Origin: Populus alba
Lineage: Eukaryota > Streptophyta > Magnoliopsida > Malpighiales > Salicaceae
Length of the DNA stretch: 64,000 nucleotides
NCBI RefSeq assembly: GCF_005239225.2
Contig: NC_133284.1
Coordinates: forward strand, 51,182,697 to 51,246,696
Direction of reading: 5' to 3'
Under the pieces are notes generated by a model. The model was not told where the DNA came from and searched no databases. It saw only the letters and a list, made by a program, of their open reading frames with translations. Of the stretch, positions 33,516 to 46,353 are shown piece by piece (positions within the stretch are counted from its first letter, which is position 1; each line of letters opens with the position of its first letter). Position numbers and translations under genes: made by a program.

Positions 33516-35745
33516 TAATTAATTTATTATCTCTTTATCTTCTTTCCTTTTTTGGATAATTTTTTCATTTTATTTTAAAAATTGTCAACGTGTATGAAAA
33601 GCATAAAAGGATGATTTTTTTTAATGAAATAGCTTAAAATTGGACAAATCACATCAAAAATGTATTTTTGGAAATATTTGTATTTAAAAAAAAAAAAAAC
33701 AATATGATAAAAGAGGGTCAAAATCAGATTACATCAAATAACAATGGTATTTTTTTAAAAATAATTTATAAAATTATTATTTTTTATTTCATGTTCTTAA
33801 CAAAAAAAAAGTTGAGTGCAATTATTAATTTTTTTTATTAAAAATCCAGAAAGTGTTATCCAGAATTGAGAAAAGAAAAAACATTTTTCTTTGTAAAAAC
33901 TTCAATTTTTTTCTTTGAGTGGAAACCATTTTTTATCAAATAATTTTTTAAAATATAAACAAACATTAAAAAATTTAAAAAATAATTTTGAGAAGAGTGT
34001 TTTCCATGAAATATAGCGCTCCTTAAGACGATTACGGTTTTGCATCAAGTACTGTGAGAGGAAGAGAAGGCAAAATAATTGAGAGAAAGGAGCCAAAAGT
34101 GACGGAAAGTGGCGTTAGATTCGGCAATCTTAAAAGCATGAGACCGAAAGAAAGGCAATGACGACAAGAAATAATAGGACGCTTTTCTGACGTTTTCCCA
34201 CACTGTTTTGCCAAGGTCACAAATTACCATACACATGACGTTCTTTATTTATATCATTGAGAGAAAAAAAAAAGAAAAGGAAGATGATAATTGTATTGAA
34301 ATGTTTTTTTTTTGAAAAAAAAAAAAACGTAAAGTGAAATAATTTATAATCAAAAGTTAGGGTAAGGATAATTTTAAATGATGAGTATGTTTGACATTGT
34401 AACACTAGTTTTTTTTTAAGTGTTTTTTTATTTAGAAATATATTGAAATATGTTTTTAAAAATTTATTTTTCATATGAACACATCAAAACAATTTAAAAA
34501 TATAAAAAAATTAATTTAAAATAAATTATAAAATTTAATGTTTTACAAAAATATTTTTCAACCAAGTAAAAAAAACTGGTACCATGTCGGCCAAAAAAAA
34601 AAAAAAAAAAGTGTGCTATTATTTCTTATCTTCATTCTCTTATTTTCTCTCTAGTTCTCATGCTTTTAACACTGGAAAATCTAATGCTTCTTTAGGTCAC
34701 TACTTTTGCCTACTTTCTCTCAATTATCTTACCATCTCTTCCTTTAAAAGTACTTGATGCAGAGCAGTAGTAGTGTCTATGCTATGTGGTTTTGCCTGCT
34801 TAGATCCTTTTTATTTTTATTTTTCAAAGTTAATTTTTTAAAAATTAATGTTTTTTTTATATATATATTTTCAAATTATCTTGGGCGTGGCTCTTCAACC
34901 TTTCTCATAGACTAGGCTCTCTAAGTTAGGTTGCTTTCTCTTTATCATATATTCACGCTTCACGTGAGGGATGTTAGAATTCCACATTAAAGAACACAAT
35001 ATTATGAAGTCCCTTGGAAATCCTCACTGCCATGAGAATGAGATTAATAAACACAAAAAAAAATGATGGTAGTAATATTCGGCCATGTCTAAGAATTATT
35101 TAATTAATTTATTTCAGCATCTCAAGCCAGAAGATAATATTTCGACAATGTCTAAGAATTATTTATTCTTAATATCAACATATTAAAATAATCCAAAAAT
35201 ATATAAATTTTTTTTAAAACAAATTAAACATTTTAATTTCTTACAAAAATATTTTTTAACCACGTAAAAAAAAACTGATAGCATGTCGGCCTAAAAAAAG
35301 AAAGCGTGCTATTATTTCTTATCTTCATTCTCTTATTTTCTCTCAATCATCTTACCATCTCTTCCTTTAAAAGTACTTGATGCAGAGCAGTAATAGTGTA
35401 AATGCTATGTGGTTTTGCCTGCTTAGATCCTTTTTATTTTTATTTTTATTTTTTAAAATTAATTTTTTTTAAAATTAATGTTTTTTTAAATATATATATT
35501 TTCAGATTATCTTGGGCGTGGCCTTTCAACCTTTCTCTAGACTAAGTCTATGTTTCCTCTAATGCTCATTCGAGCTCTCTAAGTTAGGTTATCTTTATCA
35601 TATATTCACGCTTCACGTGAGGGATGTTAGAATCCCACATTAAAGAACACAATATTATTAAGTCCCTTGGAAATCCTCACTGCCATGAGAATGAGATTAA
35701 TAAAACACACACACAAAAAAAAAATGATGGTAGTAATATTCGGAA

Positions 35746-35990
35746 ATGTCTAAGAATTATTTAATTAATTTATTTCAGCATCACAAGTCAGAAGATAATA
35801 TTTCGACAATGTCTAAGAATTATTTAATTAATTTATTTCAGCATCTCAAGCCAGAAGATAATATTTCGACAATGTCTAAGAATTATTTAATTAATTTCCT
35901 TCAGCATCTCACGTCAGAAGATAATATTTCGACAATGTCTAAGAATTATTTAATTAATTTCTTTCAGCATCTCAAGTCAAAGAATTAGTT
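35746..35990 (+). repeat. 63-bp tandem repeat, about four copies
   Basis: Unit ATGTCTAAGAATTATTTAAT... with FQHLKSEDNIST-like translation. The period is 63 bp, a multiple of three, so a frame stays open through the array. Further single or multiple units are at 35087-35170 and 49757-50060. Confidence 0.85.
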
Positions 35991-36438
35991 AAAATTTTGA
36001 TTTATGAAACTTGTTCAAGAAATAGGCTTGCTGTAAGGAGAAAAAAGAAAGATAGAAAGAAAGAAATAGCCATTGTTGACCCCAATTAAAAAACAATTGA
36101 TGGGAAGAAACAATAAAGATGATGATACCATGATAACAGATTTAAAGAAAATTATAGAACACTGATAAGACTTTATACATGTAATTCATAAGCAATTGGA
36201 AACCCTACAGAACACATTCACTGTGTTGACTTACTTTCATGACAAGTAATCCCTATTCGATCAACCATATATATAACACCAGGAAGGGATAAGACCTGTC
36301 AGTATTTATTTAACCACAATTTCTTGAAGAAATCAGATGCTAATCCAATCTTGTTGCACGACCTGCTGAAAGTTCAAACCATGGATGTCCACTTCAAAGC
36401 TCAATATTGAGACAATCTCAAGTGGGAATAAAAATAAA

Positions 36439-36600
36439 TCAAAGCCTGTGTCTTATAGGGCGAGTCGTGTGGTGTAGTGCTGGACCATTATCTGGATCGT
36501 GCTTGGTCAACTCCTCGAATAGTATTGCAAATCTTTCCATAACTGGTGCACGTAAGGAGATCAGAACCATGACTCCACGCTCTCCTTCGAATAACATTGC
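36439..36600 (-). pseudogene. BAHD acyltransferase 3'-end fragment
   Basis: About the last 55 codons of the BAHD gene at 50515, ending in the same RHRL terminus, with a few substitutions. At about 36595 homology stops and a second short piece of the same exon (RFAMLFE region) follows, then an unrelated repeated motif. It lacks the HxxxD and DFGWG motifs and is non-functional. Confidence 0.85.
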
Positions 36601-36616
36601 AAATCTTTCCACAAAT

Positions 36617-36982
36617 GCTTTTAACACTGGAAAATCTAATGCTTCTTTCGGTCACTACTTGTGCTTACTTTCTCTCAATTATCTTACCATCACTTCCTTT
36701 AATAGTACTTGATGCAGAGAAGTAATTGAGTAAACTAGATAGGTGTCCCCGTGAAATGCTAGGGTTCACCTTTAACTTTAAAAAAAAAAATAGAAAAATT
36801 GAGAGTATTACCCAAGCCTATTTAGAACTTACGAGGCTATGTTCTAAGCATATTTGGGTATTGTTGTGGCAGGAGCCAATGTTATTTTGGATCCTGCCCA
36901 ACCTGGCCCAAGGCTAGCCTTGAGTTAGCATTGGGCTAGGCCGTGTAGCACCCGAGGTTATTTGGGTCGTGTACATGGCAAG
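36617..36982. other. Repeat motif and unassigned spacer
   Basis: 36617-36721 is another copy of the segment at 34657 and 49270 (AACACTGGAAAATCTAATGC). After that nothing is recognised up to the LTR. Confidence 0.5.
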
Positions 36983-38573
36983 TGATTAGTACTTAAAAAT
37001 ATATTTTTATAAAGGTTTTATATCATCATTTTACACTTGAAGTATCAATAACTCCTTAACTAAAACATGTTTTATAATAACATACCTAATAATATAAGAT
37101 ACCTTTAATTTATGGTAAATGTTCATCTTAAATGCAGGCTTATAACATAAATGAAATAATTGATTGATGAGTTTAAGTATTGAAATTGAAAGAACAAAGA
37201 GAGGGCCAAACTTAGAAAATAGATGTTGGTGTAGTCCAAACTGGAACACTGTTCAGTAATTAAGTCATATCTTGAGTTCGAGATGTTCAAATGACCTCAA
37301 TTTTTTGGATAGATTTGGTAAGACATATGCCTACAACTTTCATGTGGAGTCCAAGATTTAAAAAGGTCATTTTCAAGTTCAAATTATAGAAATAACGGAG
37401 AAGTCTGAATTTGTCCTGTAGCCCAGACACTGTTCAATGTTCAGCCTATATCTCGAGTTCTAGAAGTCCAAATGACCTCAATTTTTTTTTCCTGGAAAGA
37501 TAAGATAATTTTCTATACCTTTCATGAGTATAGGTGGTTGCATTTCTGATGCTAGCAATAATGTTTTATTCAGACAAGAATATAAGGATTTTCACCAAGT
37601 CAAGAGTTGACCACTCACTCAATAATTAGTCATCAAATCAATACTTCCAAATTTTGGCCTATAAAAAGAGGCATTTGCCATACATTTGGGGCTTGGTTGT
37701 TCAGATCAAGAACTTTCTCTTGTTCTCTCTCTTTATATTTTTTGTAATTCTTAAGTTTTGCTTTCATTAATATCTTGTTTATGCTTTTTATTTCATTTTC
37801 TTTATTTAGTTAACTTGTATCTTATTTATGTTCTTATTTTGTTTATTTATTTTTCTCTTCTTCATTATGTTTAGTTAAGTTTATTATGTCAAGATGAAAA
37901 TGTTACACTAATAGTGTAAGAATAAGTATAGTATAAACTCAACATGGACCTTAATGTTTAATATTAAAATGTCTTATCTTTTTATCATACTTATTCTTAA
38001 TACCTTACTTGTTAAATGGTTAATCTAGATTTGTGTTGTATAACACTTGGTACAACAAATGCTTGGCACTCTCATAGCCCAACCGTATGGTATTACCTAC
38101 ATCTTTGCTATGAAAGAACTTGATTTGTTGTCAACATAAGTTAGCATCATGAATTCCTGACAATATTTAAAAGTTTGGTGTTACTTAAATAAGATAATTA
38201 ATATGATCACGTTAACAATTTATAATGAGCTATTAATAACAAATCATTCGATTGGAACCTCCTTTGTGTGTGGTTTCCAGTTGAATAATAAGAGTTTATA
38301 CTATACTTGTTTGAAATACCATTAGTGGATCCTCTAACCTTGACATTTGTTTTTATCATTATTTAATCCTTACATTAATCTTCAATCTCAAAGTTCTCAT
38401 CAACTTCTTCTTCTTTATCATTATTATTATTATTATTATTATTGTTGTTGTGTTGTTGTTGTCTATAATTTATACAATTAACCTCATTGTGGTTCGACCC
38501 TGGTCTTGCCGGGTTATTTATTACTTCGACACTCATGCACATGGGAGAAGACATCAATCTTTTGGTTGTGTTA
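36983..38573 (+). mobile_element. Athila-like LTR (plus), 5' LTR of an inverted composite
   Basis: Starts TGATTAGTACTTAAAA and ends GTTGTGTTA, the final CA having become TA. It is the same family as the solo LTR at 21161-22913, in the opposite orientation. It is followed by a degenerate tRNA-Asp primer site and gag. Confidence 0.82.
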
Positions 38574-38579
38574 AGTTTT

Positions 38580-38597
38580 TGGCGCCGCTGCTGGGAG
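38580..38597 (+). promoter_or_regulatory. Degenerate tRNA-Asp primer-binding site
   Basis: TGGCGCCGCTGCTGGGAG lies six bases after the LTR. It has a few changes from the site at 792, two of them G/A or T/C transitions. Confidence 0.75.
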
Positions 38598-38781
38598 GTA
38601 AATTCTTGTACAAATTATAGTATTTATTTTATTTTCTCTTTTCACTTTTCTTATATCTAACTTTTTTTCTTTTTCTTTTGTTTTCTTCTTCCTTTTATTC
38701 TCTTTTTACACGTGCATGAGTGTTTGGTCACGTACGTTAAGTGGTAGACCTTGTAGGGTATCCTCATTATTTTTAGAAAAT

Positions 38782-39131
38782 ATGACTGAAGAAGATAACC
38801 AGTCACTTCATAATGAGAATAATCATGTTAGAACACTTAGAGACCACATGAATCTCACAAGAACAAGTGCACCCTCATACATAGTATTCCCTCCTGATGC
38901 ATCTCATTTTAATTTTAAGCTAGACATTATTCAACTTTTATCTTCTTTTCATGGCTTAGATCTAGAAAATCCATACTTGCATTTGAGAGAATTTGAAGAA
39001 GTTTGTAACACCTATAATGACCTACATTGTAGCATGAATACCATTAAATTAAAGCTTTTTCCTTTTTCATTAAAAGATAAAGCTAAAACATGGCTATAAA
39101 ATCTTAAGTCGGGATCCATTCGTGCTTGGGA
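38782..39131 (+). pseudogene. Athila-like gag 5' part (truncated by inversion)
   Basis: Start ATG at 38782 (MTEEDNQ), homologous to the gag at 1466. It includes NPYLHLREFEEVCNTY and FPFSLKDKAKTWL, ending at a stop (39097-39099) where a coding position became TAA. About 30 bp later the sequence switches to the opposite strand of a related gag. Confidence 0.85.
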
Positions 39132-40190
39132 TGTTACCCTCAGAGATTAACTCATCATTTTTCTCACAAGGTTCAAGAGTGGGTTTTTTAACAACCTTAC
39201 CACTGCGAAGAGTGATGACCGATTTGACTTGATCCATGTGTTGACTTCCAGAACTACTTGCATTTGCATTGTATTACCCCTTTGGATTTTGCTGTGGTTG
39301 AGATGTAAACCTACATTTCTCTTGGAAACTGAGAGCGGATGTGAATTTTGCAAGAGCATATTTAAAATTTATCATGCTTTGAGAAAGTTGAGTGTTGATT
39401 GTTTCTTGCTTTTCAATAAATGTATGCAATGTTTCTTAAGATTTCTTCTAGGAGGTGAAACATAAGGAGGTGCATATCCATGAGAATTTTGAAAATCATG
39501 GTGTGCTTGAAATGGTGGCTATGAAGTTTGTGCATTATTATTATCACTCTTCCAACCGAAATTTGGGTGATTTCTCCAACCAGGGTTTTATGTTTGCGAG
39601 TATGGGTTATGATTGGGCATTTGGAAACTGTTTAAAGCATGAGCTTGTTCATGGAGACATTCCTTGAAAGAAGGCAAAGTTGGACAATCATTGGTTGCAT
39701 GCTCATTCGTTTCACAGATTTGACATATAATTTCTTGAAAGATTTTAATTGACCACTTTTTTTCAATTCTAGTGCTTCGACTTTTCTAGCTAAAGATGCA
39801 AATTTGGCTTGGAGGTTATGATCTTCCCTAAGGTTATACATACCTCCATTAGATGTATGAGGTTGGGTTTTACTTGGTGTCTCATAAGTGTCTATAGTGT
39901 CCTAATTTTGCGCATTTTCAACTAGCAACTCTAGGTACTCCATTGCTTTATTAGGGTCTTTATCTTCAAAAGTTACATTGCACATCAATTCAACCATTTA
40001 TCTATCTTTAGGTGTTAACCCTTCATAAAATTGTGAAACCAATCTTCATGTTTCAAAACCATGATGAGGGCAAGTATTGAGCAAGTCTCGATACCTATCC
40101 CAACATTGATAAAATATTTCACCTGGTTTTTTAGTGAAAGTGGTGATTTGTCTTTTGAAAGAGTTGGTTTTGTGAGATGGAAAAAACGTC
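39132..40190 (-). pseudogene. Athila-like gag middle/C-terminal part, inverted
   Basis: Read right to left it holds the later part of gag: a PHHGFET-like block around 40040-40075, a coiled stretch SLARKVEALELKK (about 39760-39800), and a CX2CX4HX4C zinc knuckle in a shifted frame (about 39680-39725), then the proline/glutamine-rich tail. Several frameshifts are present. It is joined head-on to the plus-strand gag at about 39132, and on the right meets an LTR without primer site or gag start. Confidence 0.82.
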
Positions 40191-40198
40191 TTTAAAAT

Positions 40199-41671
40199 TA
40201 TAGACAACAATAATACAATAACAAAAATAATAATAAAGAAGAAGAAGAAGTTGATGAGAACTTTGAGATGGAAGATTAATATAAGGATTAAACAATTATA
40301 AAAACAAATGTCAAGGTTAGAGGATCCACTAATGGTATTTCAAACAAGTATAATATAAACTCTTATTATTCAACTAGAAACCACACACAAAGGAGGTTTC
40401 AATCGGATGATTTGTCATTAATAGCTCATTATAAATTGTTAACGTGATCATATTAATTATCTTATTTAAGTAACACCAAACTTTTAAATATTATTAGGAA
40501 TTCATGATGCTAACTTATGTTAACAACAAATCAAGTTCCTTTCATAGCACATGTGTAGGTAATACCATACAGTTGGGCTATGAGAGTGCCAAGCATTTGA
40601 TGTACCAAGTGTTATACAACACAAATCTAGATTAACCATTTAACAAGCAAGGTATTAAGAAATAGTAAGATAGAAAGATAAGATATGCTAATATTAAACA
40701 TTAAGGTCCATGTTGAGTTTACATTATACTTATTCTTACACCATTAGTGTAACCTTTTCACCTTGACATAATAACTTAGCTAAACATAATGAAGAAGAGA
40801 AACATAAATAAACAAAATAAGAACATAAATAAGATACAAGTTAACTAAATAAAGAAAATGAAATGAAAAGCATAAACAAGATATTAATGAAAGCAAAACT
40901 TAAGAATTACAAAAATTCTAAAAAAGATAGAGCAAGAGCAAGTTCTTGATCTGAACAACCAAGCCCCTAAATGCATGGAAAATACCTTTTTTTATAGGTG
41001 AAAATTTGAAACTATTGATTTGATGACTAATTGTTAAGTGGGTGGCCAACTCTTGACTTAGTGAAAATCCTTGTCTTTTTGTCTGAAAAAACATTATCTC
41101 TAGCATCAGAACTAGAACAACATGTACTCATGAAAGTTATAGGAAATTGTCTTATCTTTCAAGGAAAAAAATTTGAGGTCATTTGGACTTTTAGAGCTCG
41201 AGATATGGGCTGAACACTGAATAGTGTTTGGGTTGCAGGACATATTCAGACTTCTTCGTTGTTGCTATAATTCAGACTTAAAAACAGTCTTTTTAAATCT
41301 TGGACTCAACATGAAAGTTGGAGGCATATGTCGTACCAAATATATCCAAAACATTGAGGTCATTTGGACATTTAGAACTCGAGATATGACCCAATTATCG
41401 AACAATGTTCTAGTTTGGACTGCACCAACATCTCTTTTCTAAATTTGACCCTCTCTTTGTTCTTTGAATTTCAATACTTGAACTCATCAATCAATCCTTT
41501 CATTTATGTGATAGGTCTGCATTTAAGATGAACATTTACCATAAATTAAAGGCATCTTATATTATTAGGTATGTTATTATAAGACATGCTTTAGTTAAGG
41601 AGTTATTGATACTTCAAGTGTAAAATGATGATCTAAAACCTCGATAAAAATGTACTTTTAAGTACTAATCA
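40199..41671 (-). mobile_element. Athila-like LTR (minus), truncated
   Basis: Same family as 21161 and 36983. It ends on plus with AGTACTAATCA. About 95 bp of its 3' end, the primer site and the gag start are missing at the left edge. Confidence 0.82.
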
Positions 41672-42289
41672 CCCTCAACCAGCTTAGTACTAGTCCCTAG
41701 TAATCAAAGCATTAAAATAGAAAAACAATTTGTAAATTCCACAAAGCAAGACATTCATCATTCAACTTCTATTAATCTATCCAGATAAATAAACTCTCAT
41801 TAAATTCATATATTTGCTCTATACCTCTTCAATAAGATATTAATAAACCTTTCTTTTGTGCTCAAAATATCAACATATAGTTAGGGGGCTTTACTTGGAA
41901 GAAAAACTAATTTTTATTCTAATGTTTAAGGTTAACTTCCTTAGGTTGAGATTATTATCTTTTTTTTTTAATATATATACATATAACTTAAAACACAATA
42001 CATCTTTAACCTATATAACGAGCTCTTGGCTAATGACTCCCAGACCAGTTGGTCTTAGGGCATTAGGTGTTGAGATACCCCTACGAACTTATTAACTCGG
42101 GTTGCAGATACTAATATGTAGATAGTGCAATGTTTGATTACCTTAAGCTTTTCTCTTCAACCCATGTAACAAGCGTTGGGCCAATAGCTCCCAAGTCAGT
42201 TGACTTTAGGGTATTAAGTGTTACAACACCCCTTTAGTCTTAATTGCTTAGTTTTTCTCTAACATGAAGCTTGCCCTTGGTTTTGCAAC
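41672..42289 (-). mobile_element. 3' non-coding internal end of an Athila-like element
   Basis: Directly beyond the LTR start comes CCCTCAACC (on minus GGTTGAGGG, a plausible polypurine tract), then A+T-rich sequence with two diverged copies of a block reading GCTAATGACTCCCAGACCAG (about 42030 and 42190). This suggests the LTR is the 3' LTR of a minus-strand copy whose body was lost where the CACTA element begins. Confidence 0.5.
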
Positions 42290-45200
42290 CCGTGAATTAT
42301 CATAAACCAACTCCATATTTAATCTAGCCTTAATGTTGTCATTTGTCTTCCATTTCACATCCATGACGGTGTTGAAAATGTTCTCAAACACGTTCTTTTT
42401 GATGTGCATGACATCAAGGTTATGGCGAAGCAGATTGGTTTTCCAATAAGGAAGCTTCTAAAAGATACTTTGCTTTACCCAATTATAGGTCATACCAAAA
42501 CCAGGAAACTTTTGCTTACCTGATTGAAGGCCAAACACAATGTCATCGTACTCTGATACAACATCATGCAATTCTTTACCAGAAAGACACAGGGATGCAA
42601 CATCTTTTTCAACTCTGCCAATAAAGAAATCTTTTATGTTCTTTCTATACCTGTGATTAAGTGGTCAGAAGCGACGGTGACAGTAAAAAAAAGAAGCTTT
42701 ACCTCCGTTTGCTAGTGTGAATGCCTTGTTGTTTTCTATGCAGTATGGACATACGAGTTTTCCATGCGTGCTCCAACCAGAAAGCATTCCATAAGCTGGA
42801 AAATCATTGATAGTCCACATCAAATCCGCCCTTATGAGGAAATTTTGTTTCCTCGATATATCATAAGTCAGAGCTTCGGAGGACCACAACTGCGCCAACT
42901 CATCAATCAATGGTCGAAGACAAACATCTATTTTCTGCCCCGGGCTGCTTGGACTAGGTATGATAGTAGATAAAAACATGAACTCTGTTATAACCCAATT
43001 TTGACCATTTTATCTTTATTATTATTTTATTTAATGAAAAGGATAAAAAAATTGATGAAAAAATAATGATAATGAAAAAAAAAACAAGTAAAATAAAATA
43101 AATGAAGAATGAATTAAATTTTGGGTTAAGGGCAATATGAATGGAAGTTTTGGGGTTTAAATAAACTTTGGAATTAATCTAATTAAGCTTGGAATTAATT
43201 TATTTAATCCAATTAAGGGTTTAACTGGAGGATTGATAAATTTCTAGACTTAATTAAGCTTGAAATTAAGTTAATTCATCCAATCAAGGATTTAATTGGG
43301 GAATTAATAAGTTTTGAGACTTAATTAAGCTTGGAATTAATTTAATTAATCCAGTTAAGGATTTAATTGGAGAATTGATAAGTTTGGAGACTTAATTAAG
43401 CTTGTAATTAATTTTATTAATTCAATCAGGGGTTTAATTAGAGAATTGATAAGTTTTAGACTTAATTGGACTTTGGATTTAATTAAATTAACTTATTCAG
43501 GGGCTTAATTAAAGAACTATTAAGGTTTGGGGTCCAAATTTTGAAATTAAAAATACTAGGACTACATTGGAAAGGTGCCGAAATAAAGGGGTCCAAATTT
43601 AAATTTTATCCAGGGGCTTGATTGCACGATTTCAGAATTCCAGGGACCAAATTGAAAGCAGCCTTTAGAACTAGAAAACGGGGCCGTTTTGCAGCGACTG
43701 TTCACCATCTTCTTCCTCTGCAACGGCTCTGCCATTAAAGGCAGAGACGTTTCATCCGTTGGCAGCAACGCTTACTCATTGAAGACGGCTGTTACCACCG
43801 ATTCTGGCCTTATAAAAGGAAGAAATCACAGAACAAAGGGGGGGGGATTGAACGGAGAATAAACCCAGAAAAGGGAGGAAGAAATCACAGGAAAAAAAAA
43901 TACCCAAGGGGGAAAGAAAACACAGAACCGAGAGTATAAATCCAGGGTTAAAGGGGAAGAAAAACCCAGGACCGGGAGGCTAAAGATCCCAAATGAAAAA
44001 AAACCAGAGAGATAAGTCCAGAAAAGGAACACTTATAGCTCAGCCTGAAGAAATGCATGTAACTCATTTCGATCCACATAATCTGGGGGCAAGTAGGATG
44101 TCATCTGAATTTCAACAAGCTATGCATTTCCAGCCAATCCCCGGTTCCAGGATCCTTAGTATAGTAGTCTTCGTCCAGAGCAGGGGAGTTCGAAAGCAGG
44201 GACAAAAGTTTTTTTTTCCTTCCTAAACACAACTCAAAGGGGAAAAAGGAAAACAGAGAAGGAAAGAAACCATTTCGCGCCTGCAGACAAAGAAAAATCC
44301 AAAGGACAGTGGAGCTACACCGGGAAACAAAAGATAAGAGCCATCGCGCCATCGTCTTCATCGCCGTTCTTCGCTGCACAGGTAAGTTTCCCTTCTCTGC
44401 ATTCAATAAGTGTCAAATGCAGTGTGAAGGTAATTTAATTACCTTCACACTATTCATGCACGTGTGAATTAACTTCACGCGTGCTTCTTCTTCTTTTGCC
44501 CAGCCGGGCCACTGGCTTGGGCCAGTGGCCAGGTCGGGCTGGGCTGGGTCTGGCCCAGCCCAAAAAAAAAAAATATAGAAAAAATAAAATAAATAAAATA
44601 AAAAAAAAAAATAAAAAAATAAATAAAATGTGTATGCATAAATAAAAAATAATGTAAATTTATTGGTTTATTCACTGACGCCAGAGTCATGAATAAAAAT
44701 AACGGTTTAAATTTATATTATTTTTATTCGTTGTATTTTTATTTTGTTTAGCTAGAAAAATAAAAAAAGTGTGCATGCGTAAAAAAATAAATTTATTATT
44801 TATTTATTTATTCACTGGTGCTAGAGTAGGGAATAAAATATATTGATCTAATTTTTGTCGCAGCTATGAATTTTTACCAACGCCAGAGTTGGAATTATTC
44901 GAGCTCGAATATTCACTGGCGCCAGAGTCAGGAATATTGTAGACAAATCATCACAACATAAATTAATAAATATTTAGCAATTTAAGACAAAACCAACAAT
45001 GCAGTCTGCCTTAGGCAGAACGTTTAAGGGGTGATAATATCTTCCCTTTTACGTAACCAATCCCGAGTCATAGAATCTCTGTTGACCAGTTAGGGTTCCT
45101 AGTGACCATAATACTAGGTGGCGACTCCTCAAACAATACATTTTTTTCTAAAAGAACCAGATGCCAGAATCTGTTCTTTTTCCATAATTAATTTAAGAGA

Positions 45201-46353
45201 ATTATTATTTTTAGGGCCGTCGCGATGTCGGGTGCGACAAACTCCAGCATCATAAACATTCCTGGTCGCAAGTTATAAACTGTGAGTATGAACGGCCAAC
45301 AAGAATAGGAAGCAGCAAATGACCCAAATGAGTTGAATCCGTCTGTACACAACCCAAGATGCACATTTCTTGATTCAGCTGAAAAGTGAGTATGCACACT
45401 GTTAAAGCATTTCCACGCTTCGCCGTTAGAAGGATGCACCATCACACCATCAACCGCATCATGTGCTTGGTGCCATGTCATGTGCTCAGCAGTCCTTAGT
45501 GACATGAATAACCTCTGCAGTCTAGGTGTGATCGGGAAGTATCTAAGTTTTTTATATGCCACTAGAGTCGTTCCCCTTCCAATTCTGGGTTTGTAACGAG
45601 AATGCCTGCATGTCATGCACTCGGTCATCTCAACATTTTCAAGTAGTATAACATGTAGAAGTTAGGGCATATGTCAATTTTCTAGTATCCTAGACCGAGG
45701 GGTTTCATCATGGACTTCGCAGCATAGAAGTTCTCTTTCAGCCTATTCCTTTTAGGTAAAATGCTTCTCGCCCATTCAATAATTTTGTTATACTCGGCCT
45801 CACTCAACCCGTGATCTGACTTGATGGTGAACACCTATGCCATGACCGATAATTTACTGTGGTTTGTGCAGCCATCCCATACTGATTCGTCAGAATCTTT
45901 CAACAAATCAAAAAACCTAGCTGCATCTGCATTAGGTTCTTCTTCTATCATTGGACATTGACTGACATTACCTTGATTCATTCTCATTGCATCCATAACC
46001 ATATTTTTGTAAGGATTAATGTTGTCATTTGCCGCCTCATGCACGTTGTTAGCACTAGAAGTTGACCCAACCACCGTTTCTCCCATTCTCCTCTTATTAA
46101 CAAATACTTATCCATGTGCATACCAACACTGGTAATTCTCCGTAAAACCTTTGTGTAGAAGATGCATCATTACAACATTTGGATGCATATACTTTTTATT
46201 TTGACACTTCTTGCAAGGGCACCTAATACCGCCTCTAGTAAAATTTTCAGGAATAGATATTGCGAAATTAATAAAACCCTGAAACCCATTACAATAATCC
46301 ATCCTCTGCAATCCTAGGGGTGAATCTCGATACATCAATGAACGATCATCCAT
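42290..46353 (-). pseudogene. CACTA (En/Spm) tnp2-type transposase, broken and split by an LTR
   Basis: Encodes the DDE transposase of a CACTA DNA transposon. From 46353 leftward there is a transposase-associated N-terminal domain with a Cys-rich motif (CPCKKCQN), an acidic linker (46086-45835), a degenerate stretch with stop and frameshift around 45830-45630, and the transposase core (45628-45240, SCWPFILTVYNLRPGM). After the solo LTR come LMWTINDFPAYGMLSGWSTHGKLVCPYC (42865-42700) and further tnp2 similarity in shifted frames to about 42290. The frame is continuous across the LTR if that insertion and one AACTC are ignored. The C terminus and left transposon end are missing. Motif identification is from family knowledge. 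Confidence 0.85.
42981..45244 (+). mobile_element. Solo Tat-like LTR with perfect AACTC duplication
   Basis: The 2,254-bp LTR 42986-45239 (TGTTATAACCC to GGTGCGACA) is flanked by AACTC at 42981-42985 and 45240-45244. It has an array of TTTAATTG-type 60-80-bp repeats (43140-43500), the U3 palindrome (43675-43690), a TATA box TATAAAA (43811), a consensus splice donor CAG|GTAAGT (44381/44382), three GCCAGAGT units (about 44680-44930) and the terminal module with TGGCGACTCC (45119-45128). Confidence 0.93.

Larger units (their letters stand above)
33516..36600. repeat. Segmental duplication, copy 1 (BAHD 3' flank)
   Basis: Aligns in the same orientation with about 47930-50665, the sequence 3' of the BAHD gene plus the end of its last exon. 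It differs by containing an extra internal tandem copy: the block around 34583 reappears at 35282, an offset of about 700 bp. It also contains diverged inverted arms of about 150 bp (34030-34180 against 34608-34770) and the 63-bp array. Apart from the BAHD remnant no gene is recognised. Confidence 0.8.

Noticed and set aside
35746..35988. 80-codon ORF of 21-residue repeats as a gene
   Set aside because: A minisatellite with no promoter or transcript evidence; the copy in the other duplication is interrupted.
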